This document shows, one piece after another, positions 24,823-37,450 of a DNA stretch of 64,000 nt. Position 1 is the stretch's first letter. The number at the start of each line of letters is the position of its first letter. Under the pieces are notes generated by a model. That model saw only the letters and a list, made by a program, of their open reading frames with translations, was not told the origin of the DNA and did not search any database. The DNA comes from Segatella copri (GTDB lineage Bacteria; Bacteroidota; Bacteroidia; Bacteroidales; Bacteroidaceae): NCBI RefSeq assembly GCF_009494395.1, contig NZ_VZCB01000094.1, forward strand, positions 1-64,000, written 5' to 3'. The translations under genes were made by a program, and so were the position numbers.

Positions 24823-26019
24823 ATGGCTAAAGAAGAATTCGTGCGTACCAAACCGCATGTTAACATTGGTACAATTGGTCATGTTGACCATGGTAAGACT
24901 ACTCTGACCGCTGCTATCTCTAAGGTATTGAATGAGAAGCTCGGTACATCTGAGGCAGTTAAGTCATTCGATCAGATTGATAATGCTCCTGAGGAGAAAG
25001 AGCGTGGTATCACTATCAACTCTGCTCACATCGAGTATGAGACAGCAAAGCGTCACTATGCACACGTTGACTGTCCTGGACACGCTGACTATGTAAAGAA
25101 CATGGTTACTGGTGCTGCTCAGATGGATGGTGCTATCTTGGTAGTTGCTGCTACTGACGGTCCTATGCCACAGACACGTGAGCACGTACTTCTTGCACGT
25201 CAGGTAAACGTACCTCGCTTGGTTGTTTTCTTGAATAAGTGCGATATGGTTGAAGATGAGGAGATGCTCGAACTCGTTGAAATGGAAGTTCATGAGATCC
25301 TCGAGCAGTATGGTTACGAAGAGGATACTCCTATCATCCGTGGTTCTGCTCTCGGTGCTTTGAATGGTGTTGAGAAGTGGGTTAAGTCTGTTGAGACTTT
25401 GATGGATACCGTTGACGAGTGGATTCAGGAGCCTGAGCGTGAGGTTGATAAGCCATTCTTGATGCCTATCGAGGATGTATTCTCAATCACAGGTCGTGGT
25501 ACTGTTGCTACAGGTCGTATCGAGACTGGTCGTTGCAAGGTTGGTGACGAAGTTCAGTTGCTCGGTCTCGGTGAGGATAAGAAGTCTGTTATCACTGGTG
25601 TTGAGATGTTCCGTAAGGTTCTCGCTGAAGGTGAGGCAGGTGATAACGTAGGTTTGCTCCTCCGTGGTATTGATAAGGCAGAGGTTAAGCGTGGTATGGT
25701 AGTTGTACACCCAGGTGCTATTACTCCTCACGATCACTTCAAGGCTTCTATCTATGTATTGAAGAAGGAAGAGGGTGGTCGTCATACACCATTCGGTAAC
25801 AAGTATCGTCCTCAGTTCTATCTCCGTACTATGGATTGTACAGGTGAAATCAAGCTTCCAGAGGGAGTTGAGATGGTAATGCCTGGTGATAACGTAGAGA
25901 TCGAGGTAGAATTGATCTACAAGGTTGCTTTGAACGAGGGTCTTCGTTTCGCTATCCGCGAGGGTGGTCGTACAGTAGGTTCTGGTCAGATCACAGCAAT
26001 TCTTGACGACATTAAGTAA
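24823..26019 (+). CDS. tuf: Elongation factor Tu
   Basis: This 398-residue GTPase carries [16 protein letters not shown] and NKCDMV in the G domain. The beta-barrel domains follow ([28 protein letters not shown]). It brings aminoacyl-tRNA to the ribosome. The gene is downstream of four tRNAs and 58 bp before tRNA-Trp. fusA (at 43291) has no tuf beside it, so this tuf lies outside the str group. Confidence 0.98.
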   Translation: MAKEEFVRTKPHVNIGTIGHVDHGKTTLTAAISKVLNEKLGTSEAVKSFDQIDNAPEEKERGITINSAHIEYETAKRHYAHVDCPGHADYVKNMVTGAAQMDGAILVVAATDGPMPQTREHVLLARQVNVPRLVVFLNKCDMVEDEEMLELVEMEVHEILEQYGYEEDTPIIRGSALGALNGVEKWVKSVETLMDTVDEWIQEPEREVDKPFLMPIEDVFSITGRGTVATGRIETGRCKVGDEVQLLGLGEDKKSVITGVEMFRKVLAEGEAGDNVGLLLRGIDKAEVKRGMVVVHPGAITPHDHFKASIYVLKKEEGGRHTPFGNKYRPQFYLRTMDCTGEIKLPEGVEMVMPGDNVEIEVELIYKVALNEGLRFAIREGGRTVGSGQITAILDDIK

Positions 26020-26046
26020 TTAGAATACTCTATTTACTAAATAAAG

Positions 26047-26072
26047 GCTCCCGCTTCTGCGGAAGTGGGAGC
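26047..26072 (+). other. Strong hairpin between tuf and tRNA-Trp
   Basis: GCTCCCGCTTC pairs with GAAGTGGGAGC over 11 bp (one G-T pair) around a TGCG loop. It has no T-run and ends 5 nt before the tRNA. It may guide RNA processing or act as a weak attenuator. Confidence 0.65.
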
Positions 26073-26077
26073 TACTT

Positions 26078-26150
26078 ACGGGTTTAGCTCAGTTGGTAGA
26101 GCACTGGTCTCCAAAACCAGGTGTCGAGGGTTCGAGCCCTTCAACCCGTG
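26078..26150 (+). tRNA. tRNA-Trp (CCA anticodon)
   Basis: Acceptor arms ACGGGTT and AACCCGT pair. The anticodon is CCA in GTCTCCAAAAC, with a canonical T-arm. It sits between tuf and secE, as in many bacteria. Confidence 0.94.
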
Positions 26151-26166
26151 CAAAATAGAAGATAAT

Positions 26167-26355
26167 ATGAATAAAATAGTAAATTATTGCAAGGCATGTT
26201 ACGATGAACTTGCGCATAAGACTACTTGGCCATCACGTGCCGAACTTACTCATAGTGCAATGGTTGTATTATCTGCTTCCCTAGTCATTGCATTGGTGGT
26301 GTTCGCGATGGACTCTATATTCAAAGCCTTTATGGGTGTTGTTTATCCAGGTTAA
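26167..26355 (+). CDS. secE: Preprotein translocase subunit SecE
   Basis: From ATG 26167 the protein has 62 residues. An amphipathic region with the SecE motif ELAHKTTWPSRAEL precedes one membrane helix (about 32-56). The longer frame starting at 26065 runs through tRNA-Trp and is wrong. SecE clamps SecY in the inner membrane. nusG follows after 12 bp. Confidence 0.93.
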   Translation: MNKIVNYCKACYDELAHKTTWPSRAELTHSAMVVLSASLVIALVVFAMDSIFKAFMGVVYPG

Positions 26356-26367
26356 TTTTTAAAGGAA

Positions 26368-26910
26368 ATGGCAGACGCAGGAAATAAATGGTATGTGCTC
26401 AAGGCCGTAAGCGGTAAGGAGGCTAAGGTGAAAGAATACATCGAAGCTGAGATGAAGCACAATGACTTACTTGCAGCAAATGTTTCTCAGGTGCTTATAC
26501 CAGTTGAGAAGCATGCGGCTGTGCGTAATGGTAAGAGAGTTGTTAAAGAAAAAGTATCTCTTCCAGGTTATGTTTTTGTGGAGGCTAAACTGAAGGGTGA
26601 TGTTGCGCATACACTGCGTTTCATGCCTAACGTTCTAGGTTTCCTTGGAGGATTGGATGAGCCTACACCTGTCCCACAGAGAGATATCAATCGAATGTTG
26701 GGAGCAGCAGAAGAGACTGAGTTTGAGGAGAATCTTGATTGTCCTTATCTCGTTAATGATACTGTTAAGGTAATGGAAGGTCCATTCAGTGGATTCAGTG
26801 GTGTTATCGAAGAGGTTAACTTGGAGAAACACAAGCTGAAGGTAACGGTTAAGATCTTCGGACGTAAAACTCCGTTGGAATTAGGTTTTATGCAAGTAGA
26901 AAAGGAATAG
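26368..26910 (+). CDS. nusG: Transcription termination/antitermination protein NusG
   Basis: This 180-residue protein has an NGN domain (KWYVLKAVSGKEAKVKEYIE, VSLPGYVFVEAKL, RFMPNVLGFLGG). A C-terminal KOW domain follows (VKVMEGPFSGFSGVIEEVNLEKHKLKV). It binds elongating RNA polymerase and couples it to the ribosome or Rho. It is co-directional with secE and rplK. Confidence 0.95.
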   Translation: MADAGNKWYVLKAVSGKEAKVKEYIEAEMKHNDLLAANVSQVLIPVEKHAAVRNGKRVVKEKVSLPGYVFVEAKLKGDVAHTLRFMPNVLGFLGGLDEPTPVPQRDINRMLGAAEETEFEENLDCPYLVNDTVKVMEGPFSGFSGVIEEVNLEKHKLKVTVKIFGRKTPLELGFMQVEKE

Positions 26911-26971
26911 GATTCTGTTACGAGAATTTTAGATCCTTTTATAAGTTTCAATTTTAAATATTAACAAGAAA

Positions 26972-27412
26972 ATGGCTAAAGAAGTTGCTGGATTAATCAA
27001 ATTACAGATTAAAGGTGGCGCTGCAAATCCTTCACCTCCAGTAGGACCTGCTCTGGGTTCTAAAGGTATTAATATCATGGGATTCTGCAAGGAGTTCAAC
27101 GCCCGTACCCAGGACAAAGCAGGTAAGGTATTGCCAGTTGTTATTACATACTACACTGACAAGTCGTTCGATTTCGTTATCAAGACTCCTCCTGCTGCAG
27201 TACAGTTGAAAGAGGCTGCAAAGATTAAGAGTGGTTCTGCTCAGCCTAATCGTCAGAAGGTTGCTTCTCTTACTTGGGATCAGTTAAAGGTAATCGCTGA
27301 GGATAAGATGAAGGACTTGAACTGCTTTACTGTAGAGTCAGCTATGAAGCTCATCGCTGGTACTGCAAGAAGTATGGGTATTACTGTAAAGGGAGACTTC
27401 CCTGGTAAATAA
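26972..27412 (+). CDS. rplK: 50S ribosomal protein uL11
   Basis: This 146-residue protein has [29 protein letters not shown] and the C-terminal rRNA-binding GTARSMGI region. It forms the base of the factor-binding stalk. It is first of rplK-rplA-rplJ-rplL. Confidence 0.97.
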   Translation: MAKEVAGLIKLQIKGGAANPSPPVGPALGSKGINIMGFCKEFNARTQDKAGKVLPVVITYYTDKSFDFVIKTPPAAVQLKEAAKIKSGSAQPNRQKVASLTWDQLKVIAEDKMKDLNCFTVESAMKLIAGTARSMGITVKGDFPGK

Positions 27413-27433
27413 TTTAAAACTTCAATTAGAAAA

Positions 27434-28126
27434 ATGAGTAAACTGACAAAAAATCAAAAATCAGTAGCTGATAAGGTTGAAGCAGGGAAGATGTACACTT
27501 TGAAAGAGGCTGCAGAGTTGGTTAAGGAAATTACCACAACCAAGTTTGATGCATCTCTTGATATTGATGTACGTTTAGGTGTTGATCCACGTAAGGCTAA
27601 CCAGATGGTTCGTGGCGTTGTTTCATTGCCAAACGGTACCGGTAAGGTTACTCGCGTGCTCGCTCTCTGTACTCCTGATCAGGAAGCTGCTGCTAAGGAA
27701 GCAGGCGCTGACTACGTAGGTCTCGACGAATATGTTGAGAAGATTAAGGGTGGTTGGACAGATATTGATGTCATCATCACAATGCCATCTTGCATGGGTA
27801 AGATTGGTCCTTTGGGTCGTGTTCTCGGTCCTCGTGGATTGATGCCAAACCCTAAGAGTGGCACTGTAACTATGGATGTTGCTAAGGCAGTTAAGGAAGT
27901 TAAGCAAGGTAAGATTGACTTTAAGGTTGATAAGGCTGGTATTATCCACACTTCAATCGGTAAGGCTAGTATGACCTCAGAGCAGATCTACGGAAATGCT
28001 AAGGAGTTCATCAATACAGTTATCAAGTTGAAGCCTGCTGCTGCTAAAGGTACATATATCAAGAGTATCTTTATTTCTAGCACTATGAGTAAGGGTATCA
28101 AGATTGATCCTAAATCAGTTGAATAA
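27434..28126 (+). CDS. rplA: 50S ribosomal protein uL1
   Basis: This 230-residue protein shows [19 protein letters not shown] and [19 protein letters not shown], the uL1 signature. It forms the L1 stalk near the E site and, in many bacteria, represses its own operon. It lies 21 bp after rplK. Confidence 0.97.
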   Translation: MSKLTKNQKSVADKVEAGKMYTLKEAAELVKEITTTKFDASLDIDVRLGVDPRKANQMVRGVVSLPNGTGKVTRVLALCTPDQEAAAKEAGADYVGLDEYVEKIKGGWTDIDVIITMPSCMGKIGPLGRVLGPRGLMPNPKSGTVTMDVAKAVKEVKQGKIDFKVDKAGIIHTSIGKASMTSEQIYGNAKEFINTVIKLKPAAAKGTYIKSIFISSTMSKGIKIDPKSVE

Positions 28127-28144
28127 CTCTAAAAGTTTTGTAAA

Positions 28145-28663
28145 ATGAAGAAAGAAGTTAAAGATACTATCATCACCAAACTTGGACAGTTGCTTCAGGA
28201 ATTCCCTCACTTCTATCTTGTAGATGTTACAGGATTGGATGCAGAGAAGACAAGCAATCTTCGTCGCAAGTGTTTCAAGAGTGAGATTAAGATGGTTGTT
28301 GTTAAGAATACCTTGCTTCACAAGGCATTTGAGGCATCAGACATCGATTTCTCTGAGCTTTATGGCAGCTTGAAGGGTACTACAGCAGTTATGTTCACTA
28401 ACGTAGCTAATGTACCAGCTAAGTTGTTGAAGGAATACGAGAAGGAAGGCATCCCAGCATTGAAGGCTGCTTATGCAGAGGAAGGTGTTTATGTTGGTGC
28501 AGACAAGCTCGCAGAACTTTCAGCAATCAAGAGCAAGAGCGAGGTTATCGCAGAGATTGTTGCTTTGCTCCAGTCTCCAGCAAAGAACGTTGTTTCTGCT
28601 CTTCAATCAGGAAGCAACACTATTCACGGTGTGCTTAAGACATTGGGCGAGCGTCCTGAGTAA
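28145..28663 (+). CDS. rplJ: 50S ribosomal protein uL10
   Basis: This 172-residue protein has FPHFYLVDVTGLDAEKTSNLRRKC and VVVKNTLLHKAFEA. The C-terminal helix binds bL12 dimers. It lies directly before rplL. Confidence 0.96.
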   Translation: MKKEVKDTIITKLGQLLQEFPHFYLVDVTGLDAEKTSNLRRKCFKSEIKMVVVKNTLLHKAFEASDIDFSELYGSLKGTTAVMFTNVANVPAKLLKEYEKEGIPALKAAYAEEGVYVGADKLAELSAIKSKSEVIAEIVALLQSPAKNVVSALQSGSNTIHGVLKTLGERPE

Positions 28664-28718
28664 TCAATCACAATGTTATCAATTTTAATAGTATAAACAA
28701 ATAAAAATTTAGAATAAA

Positions 28719-29096
28719 ATGGCAGATATTAAAGCTATTGCAGAAGAGTTAGTAAATCTTACTGTTAAGGAAGTTAATGAGTTGGCAACAGTCCTCAAGG
28801 ACGAGTATGGAATTGAGCCTGCTGCTGCAGCTGTAGCTGTAGCTGCTGGTCCTGCTGCTGGTGGTGCAGCTGCAGCTGAGGAGAAGTCTTCATTCGACGT
28901 AGTTCTCGCTGAGGTTGGTGGCGCTAAGCTCCAGGTAGTAAAGGCTGTTAAGGAGGCTTGTGGTCTCGGTTTGAAAGAGGCTAAGGATCTCGTAGACGGT
29001 GCTCCTTCTACAATCAAGGAGGGTGTATCTAAGGACGAGGCTGAGAACCTTAAGAAGGCTATCGAAGAGGCTGGTGCTAAGGTAGAGCTCAAGTAA
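28719..29096 (+). CDS. rplL: 50S ribosomal protein bL12
   Basis: This 125-residue acidic protein has an N-terminal dimerisation helix and an Ala-rich hinge (about 35-52). The conserved C-terminal domain contains [27 protein letters not shown]. It recruits translation factors. The terminator-like hairpin behind it separates it from rpoB. Confidence 0.97.
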   Translation: MADIKAIAEELVNLTVKEVNELATVLKDEYGIEPAAAAVAVAAGPAAGGAAAAEEKSSFDVVLAEVGGAKLQVVKAVKEACGLGLKEAKDLVDGAPSTIKEGVSKDEAENLKKAIEEAGAKVELK

Positions 29097-29123
29097 TTAG
29101 ATTAATTACATCTCTTACATAAT

Positions 29124-29161
29124 GGTTAGGATTCTCCTAGTAGGCGAGTCCTAACCTTTTT
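29124..29161 (+). terminator. rplL-rpoB attenuator/terminator
   Basis: GGTTAGGA (29124-29131) and TCCTAACC (29149-29156) are followed by TTTTT. No new promoter box is clear before rpoB 46 bp later, so partial readthrough is likely, as known for this junction in other bacteria. Confidence 0.75.
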
Positions 29162-29207
29162 GTGTCTTTTATTATCATGTTAATAAAACCCCATTTAATA
29201 ACTTCTA

Positions 29208-32200
29208 ATGGCTACAAAAATTGTTGATAACAGAGTAAATTTTGCCAGCGTCCATAATCCGTACCCATATCCGGATTTTCTCGATGTGCAGTTAAAGTCT
29301 TTTAAGGACTTCTTACAGTTGGATACTCCGCCTGAGGAACGCAAGAATGACGGTTTGTATAAGGTGTTCTCTGAGAATTTCCCTATCACCGATACTCGTA
29401 ATAATTTCGTTCTTGAGTTCTTGGATTACTATATTGACCCTCCTCGTTATTCTATCGATGAGTGCTTGGAGCGCGGTCTTACATATAGCGTACCTTTGAA
29501 GGCTAAGATGAAACTGTATTGTACTGATCCTGACCATGAGGATTTCGGTACTTTCATTCAAGATGTATTCTTGGGTACTATCCCTTACATGACTTCTAAC
29601 GGTACATTCGTCATCAATGGTGCTGAGCGTGTTGTTGTTTCTCAGTTGCACCGTTCACCTGGTGTGTTCTTTGGACAGGGTGTTCATGCAAATGGTACTC
29701 TTCTCTATTCTGCCCGTATCATTCCTTTCAAGGGTAGCTGGATTGAGTTTGCTACTGACATCAATAATGTGATGTATGCTTACATCGACCGTAAGAAGAA
29801 GTTGCCTGTTACTACCTTGCTTCGTGCTATCGGCTATGAGCAGGATAAGGATATTCTTCAGATTTTCGACCTTGCTGAGGAGGTTAAGGTTAACAAGAAG
29901 AATATGAAGGCTGCTATCGGTCGCAAGCTTGCTGCACGTGTCCTGAAGAGTTGGAATGAGGACTTCGTTGATGAGGATACTGGTGAAGTTGTATCTATCG
30001 AACGTAACGAGGTTATCATGGAACGTGAAACCGAGTTGACTGTCGATAACATCGAGGAGATTGTTGAGAGTGGTGCTTCTACTGTTCTTCTTCACAAGGA
30101 TGAAGAGGCTGCTAACAAGTTTACCATCATCTTCAATACATTGGCAAAGGACCCAAGTAACTCTGAAAAGGAGGCTGTCAACTACATTTATCGTCAGTTG
30201 CGTAATGCTGATCCTGCTGATGATGCCAGTGCACGCGAAGTATTCCAGAACTTGTTCTTCTCAGATAAGCGTTATGATTTGGGTGAGGTAGGTCGCTACC
30301 GTATTAATAAGAAGTTGGGTCTCGATACAGATATGGATGTCCGCGTTTTGACTAAGGACGATATCATCGAGATTATCAAATATTTGATTCAGCTCATCAA
30401 CTCAAGTGCTACAGTTGATGATATCGACCACTTGTCTAACCGTCGTGTTCGTACCGTTGGCGAGCAGCTGGCTAACCAGTTCTCTATCGGTTTGGCACGT
30501 ATGAGCCGTACAATCCGTGAGCGTATGAACGTTCGTGACAATGAGGTGTTTACACCAACAGATTTGATCAATGCCAAGACCATCTCTAGTGTTATCAACT
30601 CATTCTTCGGTACAAACCCATTGTCACAGTTCATGGACCAGACCAACCCATTGGCTGAGGTAACTCACAAGCGTCGTCTTTCTGCCCTCGGTCCTGGTGG
30701 TTTGTCTCGTGAGCGTGCAGGTTTCGAGGTTCGTGACGTACACTATACTCACTATGGTCGTCTTTGTCCTATTGAGAGTCCTGAAGGTCCAAACATCGGT
30801 TTGATTTCTTCTCTCTGTATGTATGCAAAGATCAATGACCTTGGCTTTATCGTTACTCCTTACCGTAAGGTTAACGACAGCAAGGTGGACATGGATAATG
30901 CTGATGTCGTATTCTTGACCGCTGAGGATGAAGAGGCTAAGATTATTGGTCAGGGTAATGCTCCTTTGACAGAAGAAGGTGAATTTATCCGTGACGTTGT
31001 TAAGTGCCGTCAGGATGCTGATTACCCAGTTGTTCCTCCTGCAGACGTTGATTATGTTGACGTGTCACCTCAGCAGATTGCTTCTGTATCAGCAGGTTTG
31101 ATTCCATTCTTGGAGCATGATGACGGTCACCGTGCGTTGATGGGATGTAACATGATGCGCCAGGCTGTTCCATTGCTTCACAATGATGCACCTATCGTAG
31201 GTACTGGTCTTGAGAAGCAGGTTTGTGAAGATTCACGTACTATGGTTACTGCAGAAGGCGAGGGTGTTATCGAATATGTAGATGCTACAACCATCCGTAT
31301 TCTTTACGATCGTACAGAGGATGATGAGTTCGTAAGCTTCGAGCCTGCTTTGAAGGAGTATCGTATTCCTAAGTTCCGTCGTACCAACCAGAATATGACC
31401 ATCGACTTGCGTCCTATCTGCAATAAGGGTCAACGTGTAAAGGCTGGCGATATCCTGACTGAGGGTTATGCTACAGAAAATGGTGAGTTGGCTTTGGGTC
31501 GTAACTTGCTCGTTGCTTATATCCCTTGGAAGGGTTATAACTATGAGGATGCCGTCGTTATCTCTGAGCGCATGGTTCGCGATGACGTGTTGACTTCTGT
31601 TCACGTAGACGAGTATTCTCTTGATGTTCGTGAGACTAAGCGTGGTGTAGAGGAATTTACTTCCGATATTCCAAACGTAAGCGAAGAAGCTACAAAGGAC
31701 CTCGATGATAATGGTATCGTTCGCGTAGGTGCTAGAATTGAGCCAGGCGATATCATGATTGGTAAGATTTCACCAAAGGGTGAGAGCGATCCTTCACCAG
31801 AAGAGAAGTTGCTCCGTGCTATCTTCGGTGACAAGGCTGGTGATGTGAAGGATTCTTCATTGAAGGCTAATCCATCTTTGAGTGGTGTTGTTATTGACAA
31901 GAAGTTGTTCTCACGTGCAGTGAAGACTCGTGAATCCAAGAAGCAGGATAAGATTATACTTGCAAAGATTGATGAGGAGTACGAGGCAAAGGGAGACGAC
32001 TTGAAGGATATTCTCGTTGATAAGTTGCTCACTCTGACAGAGGGAAAGACTTCTGAGGGCGTCAAGGATTATACAGGTGCTGAAATCATTACCAAGGGTA
32101 GCAAGTTCACTGCTACTGCCTTGAAGAACCTGGAGTATGATGGCGTTCAGTCTAATGGTTGGACAGATGATGACCATACCAATGGTTTGATCCAGCGTTT

Positions 32201-33020
32201 GATCATGAACTATATCCGCAAGTACAAGCAGCTTGATGCTGAGTTGAAGCGTCGCAAGTTTGCTATTACTATCGGTGATGAGCTTCCATCAGGAATTCTT
32301 CAGATGGCTAAGGTTTACATCGCTAAGAAGCGTAAGATTCAGGTAGGTGATAAGCTTGCTGGTCGTCACGGTAATAAGGGTATCGTTTCTAAGGTAGTTC
32401 GTCTTGAGGATATGCCATTCATGGCAGACGGTCGTCCTGTTGATATGGTATTGAACCCATTGGGTGTGCCTTCTCGAATGAACCTTGGTCAGATCTTTGA
32501 GTGTATCCTCGGTGCTGCAGGTAAGAAGTTGGGTGTTAAGTTCGCGACTCCTATCTTTGACGGTGCTAAGCTGGAAGACCTTTCTGAATGGACAGATAAG
32601 GCTGGTTTGCCTCGCTTCTGTTCTACTTACCTCTATGATGGTGAGACAGGTGAGCAGTTCGACCAGCCAGCTACAGTTGGTATGACTTACTTCTTGAAGT
32701 TGGGTCACATGGTTGAGGATAAGATGCACGCACGTTCCATCGGTCCTTACTCTCTGATTACTCAGCAGCCACTTGGTGGTAAGGCACAGTTTGGTGGTCA
32801 GCGATTCGGAGAGATGGAGGTTTGGGCCATCGAGGCATTCGGTGCCAGCCACGTATTGCAGGAGATTCTGACTATCAAGTCAGATGACGTTGTAGGACGT
32901 AGCAAGGCATACGAGGCAATTGTGAAGGGTGATCCAATGCCAACACCTGGCATTCCAGAGTCACTCAACGTATTGCTCCATGAGCTTCGCGGCCTTGGCT
33001 TGAGCATCAAACTGGATTAA
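29208..33020 (+). CDS. rpoB: RNA polymerase beta subunit
   Basis: This 1270-residue protein has the conserved landmarks [23 protein letters not shown] sequence near the N-terminus and the rifampicin-region sequence [33 protein letters not shown]. It also has [14 protein letters not shown] and a C-terminal [21 protein letters not shown]. It forms one claw of the polymerase and the catalytic site with beta'. rpoC follows after 31 bp. Confidence 0.98.
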   Translation: MATKIVDNRVNFASVHNPYPYPDFLDVQLKSFKDFLQLDTPPEERKNDGLYKVFSENFPITDTRNNFVLEFLDYYIDPPRYSIDECLERGLTYSVPLKAKMKLYCTDPDHEDFGTFIQDVFLGTIPYMTSNGTFVINGAERVVVSQLHRSPGVFFGQGVHANGTLLYSARIIPFKGSWIEFATDINNVMYAYIDRKKKLPVTTLLRAIGYEQDKDILQIFDLAEEVKVNKKNMKAAIGRKLAARVLKSWNEDFVDEDTGEVVSIERNEVIMERETELTVDNIEEIVESGASTVLLHKDEEAANKFTIIFNTLAKDPSNSEKEAVNYIYRQLRNADPADDASAREVFQNLFFSDKRYDLGEVGRYRINKKLGLDTDMDVRVLTKDDIIEIIKYLIQLINSSATVDDIDHLSNRRVRTVGEQLANQFSIGLARMSRTIRERMNVRDNEVFTPTDLINAKTISSVINSFFGTNPLSQFMDQTNPLAEVTHKRRLSALGPGGLSRERAGFEVRDVHYTHYGRLCPIESPEGPNIGLISSLCMYAKINDLGFIVTPYRKVNDSKVDMDNADVVFLTAEDEEAKIIGQGNAPLTEEGEFIRDVVKCRQDADYPVVPPADVDYVDVSPQQIASVSAGLIPFLEHDDGHRALMGCNMMRQAVPLLHNDAPIVGTGLEKQVCEDSRTMVTAEGEGVIEYVDATTIRILYDRTEDDEFVSFEPALKEYRIPKFRRTNQNMTIDLRPICNKGQRVKAGDILTEGYATENGELALGRNLLVAYIPWKGYNYEDAVVISERMVRDDVLTSVHVDEYSLDVRETKRGVEEFTSDIPNVSEEATKDLDDNGIVRVGARIEPGDIMIGKISPKGESDPSPEEKLLRAIFGDKAGDVKDSSLKANPSLSGVVIDKKLFSRAVKTRESKKQDKIILAKIDEEYEAKGDDLKDILVDKLLTLTEGKTSEGVKDYTGAEIITKGSKFTATALKNLEYDGVQSNGWTDDDHTNGLIQRLIMNYIRKYKQLDAELKRRKFAITIGDELPSGILQMAKVYIAKKRKIQVGDKLAGRHGNKGIVSKVVRLEDMPFMADGRPVDMVLNPLGVPSRMNLGQIFECILGAAGKKLGVKFATPIFDGAKLEDLSEWTDKAGLPRFCSTYLYDGETGEQFDQPATVGMTYFLKLGHMVEDKMHARSIGPYSLITQQPLGGKAQFGGQRFGEMEVWAIEAFGASHVLQEILTIKSDDVVGRSKAYEAIVKGDPMPTPGIPESLNVLLHELRGLGLSIKLD

Positions 33021-33051
33021 TTTTGAGAACCCCTAATTAAGATATAGAAAC

Positions 33052-36000
33052 ATGGCTTTCAAAAAAGATACAAAGGTAAAGAATAATTTTACGAAGATTA
33101 CCATCGGTCTCGCTTCTCCTGAGGAGATCCTGGAAAATTCGTATGGTGAGGTTACTAAGCCTGAAACCATTAATTATCGAACATACAAGCCGGAGCGTGA
33201 TGGTCTCTTCTGCGAGCGCATTTTTGGTCCTACCAAGGACTATGAGTGCGCCTGCGGTAAGTACAAGCGCATCCGCTACAAGGGAATCGTCTGCGACCGA
33301 TGCGGTGTAGAGGTTACTGAGAAGAAGGTTCGTCGTGAGCGTTCTGGTCACATTGAACTCGTTGTTCCTGTAGCTCACATCTGGTATTTCCGTTCTCTTC
33401 CTAACAAGATTGGTTACCTCCTCGGTATGCCAACCAAGAAGCTTGATGCTGTTATCTACTACGAGAAGTATGTAGTTATCCAGCCTGGTGTGATGGAAGG
33501 TAAGACAGATGCTGATGGATTGGAAGTAAACGGTTCTCATAAGCTCGATCTCCTGACAGAAGATGAGTATATCGACATTATCGACAACCAGATCAGCGAG
33601 GAAAATGATCGTTTGGATGATTCAGATCCTAACAAGTTCATTGCCAAGATGGGTGCAGAGGCTATCTATGAGCTTCTTCAGAATGTAGACCTCGACAATC
33701 TGTCATACGAACTTCGTGACCGAGCTAACAACGACTCTAGCCAGCAGCGTAAGACTGAGGCTTTGAAGCGTCTTCAGGTAGTAGAGGGTTTCCGTGCCAG
33801 CAAGGGTATTAACAAGCCTGAATGGATGATCATGAAGATTATTCCTGTTACTCCTCCAGAGCTTCGCCCATTGGTACCGCTGGACGGTGGTCGTTTCGCT
33901 ACATCAGACTTGAACGACCTCTATCGTCGTGTTATCATCCGTAACAACCGTTTGAAGAGATTGGTTGAAATCAAGGCTCCTGAAGTGATTCTCCGAAACG
34001 AGAAGCGTATGTTGCAGGAGGCTGTTGACAGTTTGTTCGACAACTCTCGCAAGAGTTCTGCTGTCAAGAGTGAGAGCAATCGTCCATTGAAGTCTCTCTC
34101 TGACTCTTTGAAGGGTAAGCAGGGTCGTTTCCGTCAGAACTTGTTGGGTAAGCGTGTAGACTATTCTGCTCGTTCGGTAATCGTTGTAGGTCCTGAGTTG
34201 AAGATGGGTGAGTGTGGTCTTCCTAAGTTGATGGCTGCAGAGCTTTACAAACCATTTATCATCCGCAAGTTGATTGAGCGTGGTATTGTCAAGACTGTTA
34301 AGAGTGCCAAGAAGATTGTTGACCGTCGCGAGCCTGTTATCTGGGATATCCTCGAGAACGTGATGAAGGGTCATCCGGTTATGTTGAACCGTGCCCCTAC
34401 ACTTCACCGTCTCGGTATTCAGGCTTTCCAGCCTAAGATGATTGAGGGTAAGGCTATCCAGTTGCACCCATTGGCATGTACAGCGTTCAACGCCGACTTC
34501 GATGGTGACCAGATGGCTGTTCACCTTCCATTGAGCAATGAGGCTATCTTGGAGACTCAGATTCTGATGCTCCAGAGCCATAACATTCTGAACCCTGCTA
34601 ATGGTGCACCTATCACCGTTCCTTCTCAGGATATGGTGCTTGGTCTCTACTATATTACAAAGATTCGTCCAGGTGCAAAGGGCGAGGGATTGACATTCTA
34701 CGGTCCTGAGGAGGCTTTGATTGCCCGTAACGAGGGTCGTTGTGATCTCCACGCTTTGGTAAAGGTTGTCGTTGACGACTTGGTTGACGGTAAGATTCAG
34801 AAGCGTATGGTTGAGACTTCTGTAGGTCGTGTTATCGTGAATGGTATCATCCCTGATGAGGTAGGATTCTTCAACGATGTCATCTCCAAGAAGACTCTCC
34901 GTGGCTTGATTTCTAGTGTAATCAAGGCTGTAGGTATGGCTGAGGCATGTGAATTCCTCGATGGTATTAAGAACTTGGGTTATCGTATGGCATACGTTGC
35001 AGGTTTGTCATTTAACCTTGGTGATATCATTATCCCACCAGAGAAGGAGGCTATCGTTGAGCGTGGTCGCAAGGAGGTTGAGGAAATCACCAACAACTAT
35101 AATATGGGTTTCATCACCAACAAGGAGCGTTACAACCAGGTTATCGATGCATGGACTCACGTAAATACTGACTTGGGTAACATCTTGATGAAGGAGATGA
35201 CTGAAGCTGACCAGGGATTCAACGCTGTATACATGATGCTTGATTCCGGAGCCCGTGGTTCTAAGGATCAGATTAAGCAGTTGTCAGGTATGCGTGGTTT
35301 GATGGCTAAGCCTCAGAAGGCTGGTGCAGAGGGTGCGCAGATCATTGAGAACCCTATCCTTTCTAACTTTAAGGAGGGTATGTCAGTGTTGGAGTACTTT
35401 ATCGCTTCTCACGGTGCCCGTAAGGGTCTTGCGGATACCGCTATGAAGACTGCTGATGCTGGTTACCTGACTCGTCGTCTTGTTGACGTTTCTCATGACG
35501 TCATCATCACTGAGGAGGATTGTGGTACATTGCGCGGTCTGGTATGTACAGCATTGAAGAATGGTGATGAGATTATTTCTTCACTCTATGAGCGTATCCT
35601 GGGTCGTGTATCAGTTCATGACATTATCCACCCAACTACAGGTGAGTTGATAGTTAAGGCAGGTGAGGAAATTACTGAGCCAAAGGCTAAGGCAATCGAT
35701 GAGTCTCCTATCGAGAGCGTTGAGATTCGTTCCGTACTTACCTGTGAGAGCAAGAAGGGTGTCTGCATGAAGTGTTACGGTCGTAACTTGGCTACAGCCC
35801 GCATGGTTCAGCTTGGTGAGGCTGTCGGTGTCATCGCAGCTCAGGCTATTGGTGAGCCTGGTACTCAGCTTACTCTCCGTACATTCCACGCCGGTGGTAT
35901 TGCGTCTAACGCTGCTGCCAATGCTAAGATTGCTGCGAAGAACAAGTCTCGTATCGAGTTTGATGAGTTGAGCACTGTTCCTTTCATCGAGGAAGATGAG

Positions 36001-37383
36001 GAAGGAAATGATATCAAGTGCGAGAAGGTAGTAAGCCACTTGGCCGAAATCCGTTTCGTTGATCCAAATACAAACATCATCCTTGCTACATTAAATGTTC
36101 CTTACGGTTCTTCTCTGTATCATAAGGAAGGTGAAGTTGTTGAAAAGGATACTGTGATTGCCCGTTGGGACCCATTCAACGCCGTTATCGTCAGCCAGTA
36201 TGCCGGTACATTGAAGTTCAATGACGTTCAGAAGGATCAGACCTACCGTGCCGAGGTCGATGAGACCACTGGTTTGGAGGAGAAGATCATCACTGATTCA
36301 AAGAATAAGGCGATGGTTCCTTCTTGTGATGTTATCGATGCTAATGGTGAGGTAGTTGGTACATACAACTTCCCTGTAGGTGGTCACCTCATTGTTGAGG
36401 ATGGTCAGACTATCAAGACCGGTGAGGTGTTGGTTAAGATTCCTCGTGCGGTTGGTGGTGCTGGTGATATCACCGGTGGTCTTCCACGTGTTACCGAGCT
36501 TCTCGAGGCTCGTAACCCATCTAATCCTGCTGTCGTATCAGAAATCGATGGTGAGGTAACCATGGGTAAGGTAAAGCGTGGTAACCGTGAGATCATCGTA
36601 ACATCTAAGACTGGTGATCAGAAGAAGTATCTCGTATCTCTCTCTAAGCAGATCCTGGTACAGGAGCATGATGCTGTACGTGCTGGTACTCCTCTTTCTG
36701 ATGGTAGTGTAACTCCTGGCGATATCCTCGCCATCATGGGTCCTACTGCTGTTCAGGAGTATATCGTTAACCAGATTCAGGACGTTTACCGTCTCCAGGG
36801 TGTGGCTATCAACGATAAGCACTTCGAGGTTGTGGTACGTCAGATGATGCGTAAGGTTCGTATCGACGATCCAGGTGATACAACATTCCTGGAGCAGGAG
36901 TTGGTTGACAAGCTCGACTTCGCAGAGGAAAATGATCGTATCTGGGGTAAGAAGGTTGTTGCCGATGCCGGCGACAGCACCGAACTTAAGCCTGGTCAGA
37001 TTATCACAGCACGCAGATTGCGTGACGAAAACTCTGCCTTGAAGCGTCGTGACAAGAAACTTGTACAGGTTCGTGATGCCGTAGCTGCTACTTCTACTCA
37101 GATTCTTCAGGGTATTACCCGTGCAGCTCTCGGTACAAAGAGCTTCATGAGTGCTGCTTCCTTCCAGGAAACTACTAAGGTCTTGAACGAGGCTGCTATC
37201 CGTGGTAAGGTTGATTACCTTGAGGGTATGAAGGAGAATGTAATCTGCGGTCACTTGATTCCTGCAGGTACTGGTCTCCGTCAGTGGGAGAAGCTCATCG
37301 TCGGCTCTAAGGAAGAGTACGAGCGTATGCAAGCTAATAGAAAGAATGTACTCGACTATGCAGATACTCCTATCGTGGACTAA
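33052..37383 (+). CDS. rpoC: RNA polymerase beta' subunit
   Basis: This 1443-residue protein has the N-terminal zinc site [20 protein letters not shown]. The catalytic [14 protein letters not shown] holds the Mg-binding aspartates, and a second cysteine cluster ([15 protein letters not shown]) follows. A strong terminator lies 30 bp after its stop. Confidence 0.98.
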   Translation: MAFKKDTKVKNNFTKITIGLASPEEILENSYGEVTKPETINYRTYKPERDGLFCERIFGPTKDYECACGKYKRIRYKGIVCDRCGVEVTEKKVRRERSGHIELVVPVAHIWYFRSLPNKIGYLLGMPTKKLDAVIYYEKYVVIQPGVMEGKTDADGLEVNGSHKLDLLTEDEYIDIIDNQISEENDRLDDSDPNKFIAKMGAEAIYELLQNVDLDNLSYELRDRANNDSSQQRKTEALKRLQVVEGFRASKGINKPEWMIMKIIPVTPPELRPLVPLDGGRFATSDLNDLYRRVIIRNNRLKRLVEIKAPEVILRNEKRMLQEAVDSLFDNSRKSSAVKSESNRPLKSLSDSLKGKQGRFRQNLLGKRVDYSARSVIVVGPELKMGECGLPKLMAAELYKPFIIRKLIERGIVKTVKSAKKIVDRREPVIWDILENVMKGHPVMLNRAPTLHRLGIQAFQPKMIEGKAIQLHPLACTAFNADFDGDQMAVHLPLSNEAILETQILMLQSHNILNPANGAPITVPSQDMVLGLYYITKIRPGAKGEGLTFYGPEEALIARNEGRCDLHALVKVVVDDLVDGKIQKRMVETSVGRVIVNGIIPDEVGFFNDVISKKTLRGLISSVIKAVGMAEACEFLDGIKNLGYRMAYVAGLSFNLGDIIIPPEKEAIVERGRKEVEEITNNYNMGFITNKERYNQVIDAWTHVNTDLGNILMKEMTEADQGFNAVYMMLDSGARGSKDQIKQLSGMRGLMAKPQKAGAEGAQIIENPILSNFKEGMSVLEYFIASHGARKGLADTAMKTADAGYLTRRLVDVSHDVIITEEDCGTLRGLVCTALKNGDEIISSLYERILGRVSVHDIIHPTTGELIVKAGEEITEPKAKAIDESPIESVEIRSVLTCESKKGVCMKCYGRNLATARMVQLGEAVGVIAAQAIGEPGTQLTLRTFHAGGIASNAAANAKIAAKNKSRIEFDELSTVPFIEEDEEGNDIKCEKVVSHLAEIRFVDPNTNIILATLNVPYGSSLYHKEGEVVEKDTVIARWDPFNAVIVSQYAGTLKFNDVQKDQTYRAEVDETTGLEEKIITDSKNKAMVPSCDVIDANGEVVGTYNFPVGGHLIVEDGQTIKTGEVLVKIPRAVGGAGDITGGLPRVTELLEARNPSNPAVVSEIDGEVTMGKVKRGNREIIVTSKTGDQKKYLVSLSKQILVQEHDAVRAGTPLSDGSVTPGDILAIMGPTAVQEYIVNQIQDVYRLQGVAINDKHFEVVVRQMMRKVRIDDPGDTTFLEQELVDKLDFAEENDRIWGKKVVADAGDSTELKPGQIITARRLRDENSALKRRDKKLVQVRDAVAATSTQILQGITRAALGTKSFMSAASFQETTKVLNEAAIRGKVDYLEGMKENVICGHLIPAGTGLRQWEKLIVGSKEEYERMQANRKNVLDYADTPIVD

Positions 37384-37413
37384 TCAGTAGGGTAGAGTCA
37401 CATATATAATAAG

Positions 37414-37450
37414 GAGGGTGTGTCATAAGATTATGATGCACCCTCTTTTT
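37414..37450 (+). terminator. rpoBC terminator
   Basis: GAGGGTG (37414-37420) and CACCCTC (37439-37445), extended inward by TCATAA/TTATGA, are followed by TTTTT. Confidence 0.9.

Noticed and set aside
33904..34752. 282-residue minus-strand frame and the similar one at 36538-37332
   Set aside because: Both are antisense to rpoC and rich in L/T/N from reversed codons; neither has a start region or family signal.
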